From Nipponacmea schrenckii (lineage: Eukaryota > Mollusca > Gastropoda > Lottiidae), in assembly GCA_030562195.1 (NCBI GenBank), contig CM060202.1:5394001-5458000 (forward strand): 64,000 bases of DNA, given 5' to 3'. Made by a program: the position numbers and the translations under genes. This document shows positions 56,899 to 64,000 of this stretch, in pieces (positions within the stretch are counted from its first letter, which is position 1; each line of letters begins with the position of its first letter). The notes below the pieces were generated by a model. It did no database searches. It had not been told where the DNA came from and saw nothing but the letters and a program-made list of their open reading frames with translations.

Positions 56899-57649
56899 TC
56901 TAAAACTGATTTTATCATATTACGTGCTTATGTTCTTGTTGATTTTTATTATCTATCAGTATTACTCTTTTATAAAATATTTCTCAATCGGTATCTTGTT
57001 ACTAACTGCCTTGTTTACTATCCCATATCTGTAAAGTAGGACTAACATATCCAACTGGACATTTTTATGGTAGTCCTCATGCAACTCGTACTATCCATAG
57101 CTAAGTTGAAACTTCAAAAAGATTTCATTGCTCCGTAAAAGTGGTCATAACGACCCTTTAGAAGAGTAAAAATGATAATTCTAGTTTCCGTCGCAAGTAA
57201 AAAAACACACTAAAACATCAAAAAATAAAAAAGCAATCTAAGTGATACCTGCTCAAAATCGAAAAATATTTGACTTCGATTACCTCGTAATTAAACGCCA
57301 AATTTGAATCCAAGATTGCTACGCAAAATGGTTTTCGTGAAAAGAATTCATTTATGCACCGTTTTTTTTTTTTTTTTTTGCTATCTTTAAAGTATATGCT
57401 CAATTCATGTGACCAAATTTATGTGGTCTCAGGTCACAAGTCACATAAACACAAAATTGTTAACTGTTCAAGATGACTCGGCCAGCATAGATGAGGAATC
57501 AGTTAGGGAAAACTCCAATTGAAATGTACTTATTATATTCCACTTAAATTCATTTTTAGGCCAAATTCATTATTGGCCTATTATTACATTAAATAATCTG
57601 TCACAACACAGCCCACAGAATCCTAGACACGTCTCAACAAGTTGAAGAT

Positions 57650-57910
57650 ATTACTTTCGTTATTGGGATAACACTTTCTTGATATAGCACAGATTCTAGT
57701 GCTGAAAATTGGCTGAGACCCGAACGGGTTTCGAATCAGCGATCTCACAGTCAGGCACCTAATTGCCAGCAATACGATGTTATTTAGAAAGTGGTGTTGC
57801 AATATTATTTTCGTTATTGGGATAACACTTTCTTGGTATAGCACAGATTCTATTGCTGAAAAGTGTAATATTGCGACACCACTTTCTAAATGACATCGTA
57901 TCATCTCATG
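57650..57910 (-). mobile_element. Rearranged tRNA-derived SINE, copy 2
   Basis: It carries box B on the minus strand (GGTTTCGAATCAG seen on plus) and the SINE body twice. The second body segment ends in an inverted arrangement: GATGTTATTTAGAAAGTGGTG (about 57776) faces CACCACTTTCTAAATGACATC (about 57877). The box A part is missing. Confidence 0.7.
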
Positions 57911-57928
57911 TAATCAGCCTTGGAAGCT

Positions 57929-58185
57929 GTGTCTTTACTGATCAGAGGGGTAATGCTTGTTTGCAGTAAAGTCTTCCAGTATTGCCTTCTATTTTTGTGG
58001 AGGGTCCGTTGGCCGAGTGGTCTAGCCGGTTGACATGTATTGCTTGTGATCAGGTTCCTGACTCTGAGATCGCTGGTTCGAAACCGGTTCGGGCCTCAGC
58101 CAATTTTCAGCAGTAGAATCTGTGCTATACCAAGAAAGTGTTATCCCAAACACCTTTTTCTAAATGACATCGTATCATCTCAAGT
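57929..58185 (+). mobile_element. tRNA-derived SINE, copy 3, with intact pol III boxes
   Basis: Box A-like TGGCCGAGTGG lies at 58010-58020 and a perfect box B GGTTCGAAACC at 58075-58085. The tRNA-like stretch is about 80 bp, compatible with a Leu/Ser-type ancestor. The body (GCCAATTTTCAGCAGTAGAA, CAAGAAAGTGTTATCCC) and the head match copy 1 at 17190-17449. It is not called a functional tRNA because the anticodon arm does not fold convincingly. Confidence 0.8.
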
Positions 58186-58244
58186 TGAAGATAGTTTGCT
58201 AGGCAAGATAATATACGACCACTGGCAGAATTGAATTAGACAAA

Positions 58245-58945
58245 AAGGACTTGACAGTACAGTAACAATCTTTTGTATGAAATATTCATCCTCCACTCAT
58301 ACACTTTTTTATGAGTGATAAATGTATATTATTATTTATTAAAATCTGTCAAGAATTGTACCTTCTAACATGGCATAATAACTCATTGAATATATTTCAA
58401 TACTTTTGATTTTCAATAGGGTTCATCCTTGAGTGATAATAAACGATTTCAGCAATTTTTGTCAAAATCCGTAAAAAATTTGCCCTTGTAAAGTAATTAT
58501 AAGCCAAAAATCAAACGCGTTTTAAAGAACAAGGGCAATAATTTATGTTAAATATTTTAAGATATTTTTTTTAAATTTTCAATAGGGTTCATCCGTGTGT
58601 GATAACAAATATTCATGCCAAGTATAATCCAAATTTGTACTTTCTACATTGTCAACGGTTCATCCTTGGCTTATTTAACACTCTCACATCAAGTTTCATC
58701 TGAATCCACCAAGAAATGCACATTGTAGATTTTACGAGCATTTCAACACAAAGGGTAATAAATCACAATAAATATTTTTCGATTTCGCTGATTTTCAATA
58801 ACCACCTTGGGTGGTAACGAACATTCACACAAAGTGCCTTCCAGAATGTTACGAGCAATAGTGGATAGAAGGACGGACGGTGAGACGCACATGGATGACA
58901 TCAATATACGCTCCAAATTTCATGTCGGTGTATAAAAATTAGTTT
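58245..58945 (-). mobile_element. Third CGCCCACAT-type repeat copy, reverse orientation
   Basis: The right side reads, on the minus strand, TATACACCGACATGAAAT then GTATATTGATGTCAT and CCGTCCGTCC, the same left end as at 28162. Body blocks (GAACAAGGGCAATAA, ATTTTCAATAGGGTTCATCC) are reverse complements of those in the PARP intron copy. Confidence 0.75.
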
Positions 58946-59602
58946 GTTGATTCTGACTCAATCTTCATGGGCGCCACCATCTCAAATATTTTGTGATTGG
59001 ACTAAAACTTACACTTATATATCATGTGAATTCAAGTATTGACCTTTCTGGGCCATAGGAAGCTACACAAAATAGAGGGAAGGGGGCATAGATCAAATGG
59101 GCTTTCTTTCTTGAACAAAGACACAAAGATTATTTTAAGGCTTAATAAAGCAGCCCTGTATGTTAAACGATAAAACGTTGCATATAAATATCCGAGATTA
59201 TTTTCCCACTCCCAGTAGTAAAATGAATAGGTGTATTTTATAAGAGCGCTCGGTATGAGTGGGGGTCGATGTAATATCCGTCTGTGAGTTTGTGGTAATT
59301 ACTAATGTTTGGATAGTCCAAGTAAAAATAAACGACACTTCGACTTCGTATTGATTGTTTATCAATTACTGCAATAATTATTGTAGATCTATTTATAGCA
59401 CAATCTTCAAGGATTTATAATTTTACGGAACCGGAACCATTAATGAACTTTGACCAAAGGGCAAGTCGTAAGATAAATAATTAGATTATATCCTCAAATA
59501 TACATCCATTCAAATTATAATCTTGTTTTTACGTAAGCGTATAGTTATAGTAAGTAACTTTATAAATATTTAAAAAGGAACTAGACCATCCGTGTCGGAG
59601 CC

Positions 59603-59608
59603 TATAAA
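59603..59608 (+). promoter_or_regulatory. TATA box of the PLP-enzyme gene
   Basis: TATAAA within GGAGCCTATAAATGCC lies about 385 bp before the start codon at 59989, in a stretch with no other gene. If it is used, the transcript would begin about 30 bp further on. No in-frame coding sequence precedes the start. Confidence 0.4.
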
Positions 59609-59988
59609 TGCCTCACTTCAATTTCCCCACCTTCATTACACATTTTATAGTGAACTAACCGTCTAAAGCTGTTGTAAAGGATTGTTTAAGGAACAACTGT
59701 TTACCCAGAACCGAAATTCATTTGTTTAAAGATTTTAGAAGCAGGAGAAAATAAAAGAAGAACAAGTCAAAAAATAATTTGAGACTTGAACGACAAATAC
59801 CCTAAGTGATTTCTTTTAAAAAAAGAGGATTTAACTCACCATTTTAAAACGTATAAAAGTGGTTTCAAGCAAGAAAGTTAATTTTAAACGACTACAAGAA
59901 AAGGTTAAAAGTGTTTTTTCTGAAGAAAAAAAGGATTTCAAATAAGGGACTTCAACTTTTATTCAATTGTACACAAAGCTGAATCAAA

Positions 59989-62900
59989 ATGACCACCGAT
60001 CAATTTAAGGACAAAGAAAGCTTAATGAAATACGTGCGAGATAATATTATAGGAAATGACCATGTCTTTAAAAGTCCATACGGTTTACGCAAAGGTAAAT
60101 ACTTTATATATTATCTTCAAACCATCTTTTTATGATTCAGATAGATATAGAGATAACATTTTTAAAAGCCTGCTTGTTTATTTCAAATTATTTGAGGGAT
60201 GGTTAATTTCTAAAACTACATCACTTACAATGCTACAGACATTTACATTTTTTTGTGAAAGAAAATAACAAAATAGGGGAATGCAATAAAGTTTAAATCT
60301 AAACTTCAAAATCTAAAATATTATATCTTGAATCTTCTGCTGATGTCAAAAAAAGGTATGAATTTGTTCAAAGGTTAGGTTGGAAGTTTCTATATCATTT
60401 AGAATGCCGAAAAGGAGAATGTCGATGTTGTGATAGATTGTAGGTAGAATATAAATAGAGCGTTTACAAAAATGTCTGCAGTCATACGATAAAAGATGTA
60501 CTGTTATATATTGAGCTTTGTTTATTAAATAAATTATTAGCTACGGACAAGGATATTGAAGCCCGTAGTAAATCGATAACGTCATAAACACATACCATGC
60601 ATGCCCCTTTTGAGTGTTTGAATATGTTCTGAATTATCTAATAGTATATTTTACTTTTTCAGTGCTATACTTAGATTACATAGCATCCGGACGGTAAGTT
60701 GATCGTTTTCTTCTACGACTTATATAAAATAAACTGACTACAGACTGACTACAGACAGAATAGCTCGTTGCACTTTATATACAAAGTATCTAACTACTGA
60801 TAGACTAACTTGTCGTTCAGATTACACAATAAACTAACTACTGATAGACTAGGTCGTGGTTACTATCATACAAGTATCTAACTACTGATAGACTATCTTG
60901 TCGTTCAGATCATACAATAAACTAACTACTGATAGACTAGTTCGTGGTTACTATCATACGATTAACTAACTATTGTTAGACTAACTTGTCGTTCAGATCA
61001 TACAATAAACTAACTACTGATAGACTAGTTCGTGGTTACTATCATACGATTAACTAACTATTGTTAGACTAACTTGTCGTTTAGATCATACAATAAACTA
61101 ACTACTGATAGACTAGTTCGTGGTTACTATCATACGATTAACTAACTATTGTTAGACTAACTTGTCGTTTAGATCATACAATAAACTAACTACTGATAGA
61201 CTAGTTCTGTTACTATCATACATAACTAACTACTGTAGACTAGCTCGTTTACTATCATACAATAAACTAACTACTGATAGACTAGTTCATGGTTACTTTC
61301 ATACAATAAACTAACTACTGATAGACTAGTTCATGGTTACTTTCATACAATAAACTAACTACTGATAGACTAGTTCATGGTTACTATCATACAATAAACA
61401 AACTACTGATAGACTAACTCATGGTTACTATCATACAATAAACTAACTACTGATAGACTAGTTCATGGTTACTTTCATACAATAAACTAACTACTTAGGA
61501 CTAGCTCGTTGCAACTATTATACAATTATCTTACTACTGATAGACTAACTCATGGTTTCTATCATACAATAATCTAACTACTGACAGACTAGCTTGTCGC
61601 TCAGATCAATCAATAAACTAACTACTGATAGACTAACTTGTGGCTAAATGTACCATAAAACAATAAACCACAGTCAAATGTCACCTGAAATTATTGATGA
61701 AATTAAGATACATAATATAAAATTGGATGAAAAAGTATGTTCTCAATGTACTTCGACTCAAAATATTACCTAATATCTATTAATCTGATCTATATTTTAC
61801 CACCAGTTTAGATTTTTGATATACTTTATGTAGTATAGTTTTCATTAATTTGATCAACAAAGAAGCCATCTTTCGATTTAGAACATATGTTTATAATATG
61901 AAAACTTGGTCGATAGTGTTTGCTTTTTGCTGTAGCCATTTGTGCCATTTACAATTATTGTTAACATTACACCATTTTATAATAAAAAGAATATTCTCTA
62001 GGTATAATTAAACTTACCATAACTTGTTTCCAGGTGTGACTCGGATAATACAATTAAAAACATACGTTTCAGGTTGTTAATTATTGTATATAGAATAAAT
62101 CAAATTAACAGGGCTATGATATAATTACAATCGGTAAATTATTGGCTCATAAAAATTTAAGTCGTGCATGAATATATTGATCAATGGCCTATACTTGAAA
62201 TAGTTTATGATTTATGACATATCTGGCTTCACAGGGTTACTGCCATTGGGTCTACTGTTTTACCAGGAATTTTTGTGCAACTGCACATTTTCATTTCAGT
62301 GGTCTAAAATTCATAGAAGATTACATTCAAAAGCAAGTATTACCAGAATATGCCAACACACATACAACCACTAGCGTGACGTCATTACAAACATCTTTAT
62401 TCAGGCAACAAGCAAGGTAAGTCTGTATTTTATTATCTGCACTCTCCCAGTGTTAACTTTTTTAATTTTGTTTCCCAAGGGGACTTATATGAAGATTTGG
62501 TAAATTGATTACAATTTTCGATGTAGATAGATCGGATACACAAATTATCCTCAGACCCGTAGTCGGGTCTTGTTCGGGTGGGCAAGTAATATATTCAAAA
62601 GGGCAATGGTCTTTGTTAAGGTAATGGTCAGTCGTCAAATTTTTTCAACTGTGAAATCCATTTATTAGGGGTTGCGTGATGGTATTGTCATTCTGTAGCT
62701 ACAGGCTTGATTTTGCCTCTGAAAAAACTCGGAAAGTTTAGAAAAAATCAGCGTTTTAACAAAAATAGATTTACTCGTCATTGGTTACAGACAAATCAAA
62801 CGTAGCCTTTTCAATTTCAAAAGTATACGGTTGCAGACAAATCTAACGTAGCCTTTTCAATTTCTAAATCGATAATGATCAATTCATAAAGATAACAGAT

Positions 62901-63075
62901 TATAATACATTTAAGTATTGTTTTAGTATATTTATATTATATTGTATACTTATATAGAGACATTATAAGAAAGTGTTGTAATGCCAATGAAAGTGATAGC
63001 GTTATATTTGTTGGAAGTGGTTGTACTGGTGCTATTGACAAGATACTTCATTCTTTAGATTTATCAAAGCCACCA
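59989..63075 (+). CDS. Class V aminotransferase-fold PLP enzyme, N-terminal part (partial)
   Basis: Four exons, 59989-60094, 60663-60693, 62300-62416 and 62958-63075, give the first 124 residues; the rest lies beyond the window. The start is MTTDQFKDKESLMKYVRDNI, preceded by a UTR-like AT-rich leader. Recognisable family blocks are YLDYIASGRGLKFIEDYI (N-terminal substrate-loop region), VLPEYANTHTTTS, FRQQARDIIRKCCNANESD and VIFVGSGCTGAIDKIL. The last is the cofactor-phosphate loop with an SGxTGA-type signature. These match NifS/cysteine-desulfurase-like class V aminotransferases. The catalytic lysine would be encoded downstream, so the reaction cannot be named. Intron 2 contains a large minisatellite. 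Confidence 0.8.
60715..61660 (+). repeat. ~43/86-bp minisatellite in PLP-enzyme intron 2
   Basis: About 20 copies of ACAATAAACTAACTACTGAT followed by AGACTAGTTCGTGGTTACTA-type sequence. In the left half, A-type (GTTCGTGGTTACTATCATACG) and B-type (CTTGTCGTTTAGATCATACA) units alternate in an 86-bp higher-order repeat. The right half is mostly A-type only. No stop-free frame of note. Confidence 0.85.
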
Positions 63076-64000
63076 GTAAGTATTGACAATTTCATATCAT
63101 ACTTTCTTATATTACATATCGTTTGTCTGCGTTCGAAATAATTCATTACCATCTTCCATAGTGTTGTATCGAAAGAATAGAAAGATCATGTAAATACAAG
63201 GCGAATCTACTTTAAGTGCTACAATCCCACGATGTATAGGCATTACGGAATATGATTTATTATTTTTGGGTTTTTTTTGCGTCAATTTATTAAACTTTTC
63301 TCTTCATTTTCAAATTATAAATACTATTATTATACTTATAAATGTCTTAATAAAACAAGACTGTACATCGAACAATAACGTTTAACCCCCCCTTGACATT
63401 CGGCAATCCTCGGCAGTTCCGTACAGTTAAATCCGTCTTAGTAATAAACTGGTGAATTTTGTAATGACTTCTTTGCCGTGACTATATTGTGCTATATTGT
63501 GATTACCGGTTGACCAATGAAACATTCTGAATCAATATTTTACGAAGCTTTTGATCTTATTGGCTATATTTACAATCTCTTGTAACCCTGAACGACCAGC
63601 CTCTAATGTTCCTAAAACGTAATCTTGAAACAGTTTCGACAAATTTACCTGCCATTTTCAATACAGTGATAAGTTGCGTTATTTTCACGACAGACTGTAA
63701 CAGGTTTTTTGTGTTTACGGTTTGATGTGTTATTCAAAGTTAAAGTATTTTGTGGTTCAAATTAGGTTGTGAACTGATTTGTTAAACTGAATCTTTTGCT
63801 TGATATATTGTTAAAGATTTGTTGTTCATGAATATGTTTTGTGGTTTGATAATTAAAAATTATTTTTTAGTCAATCTGAATATGTTTTGTCGTTTGATAA
63901 TTAAAAGTGATTTGTAAATCAATCTGAATATGTTTTGTGGTTCCATATAATCTGAATATGTTTGTAGTTCGATATAGAAATGATTTGTTAGCCAATCAGA
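63076..64000. other. Intron of the PLP-enzyme gene, with 48-bp tandem repeat at the end
   Basis: No exon recognised. GAATATGTTTTGTGGTTTGA recurs at 63830, 63878 and 63926 (48-bp period) and in a shortened unit at 63954, running to the window edge. Confidence 0.6.

Noticed and set aside
58007..58095. A functional tRNA gene (Leu/Ser type)
   Set aside because: The pol III boxes are good, but the acceptor and anticodon arms do not pair well and the unit is repeated with a common SINE body.

Overview
The window looks like nuclear DNA of an invertebrate animal, most likely a mollusc. It is AT-rich and intron-dense, with GT-AG introns and typical metazoan genes separated by dispersed repeats. I assembled the genes by joining exons at visible splice sites and checking that reading phase is kept across every junction. 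The mollusc assignment is an inference from the protein flavour and repeat types; no marker gene is present.

Layout. (1) 188-6412 (+): the last 12 exons of NOMO, an ER-membrane protein. (2) 8251-10915 (-): a complete six-exon orphan nuclear receptor of 450 aa. (3) 12222-24820 (+), divergent from (2): a complete 23-exon SID-1/SIDT transmembrane protein of 830 aa. (4) 26562-38491 (+): a complete 15-exon macrodomain-PARP (PARP14-like) of 1240 aa with an H-Y-E catalytic triad. (5) 40922-43204 (-): three-exon NDUFC2, a mitochondrial complex I subunit of 124 aa. (6) 43.2-52.1 kb: a transposon-rich block with Penelope-like (GIY-YIG) remnants and a nearly intact 3.85-kb PIF/Harbinger element. That element carries a transposase and a MADF-domain protein on opposite strands with interlaced exons. 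(7) 52190-56848 (+): a five-exon four-transmembrane MS4A/CD20-like protein of 546 aa with a long cytoplasmic tail. (8) 56.9-59.5 kb: tRNA-derived SINEs and another repeat copy. (9) 59989-63075 (+): the first four exons of a class V aminotransferase-fold PLP enzyme that runs off the window.

The most unusual pattern is the repeat-splice-site relationship. Three minisatellite arrays have units that contain a splice site plus flanking exon sequence. They are a 38-bp array with five 5' splice sites in NOMO, a 76/91-bp array with four 5' splice sites in SIDT, and a strictly 65-bp array with about 13 pseudo-acceptors and partial exons directly upstream of a real SIDT exon. In addition, a decayed copy of the last SIDT exon lies exactly at the start of the neighbouring PARP gene.

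Functionally, a SID-1-type protein (dsRNA/lipid handling) sits next to a PARP14-like gene (ADP-ribosylation, often an innate-immunity factor). That adjacency is worth checking in other molluscs, but nothing in the sequence proves they work together.
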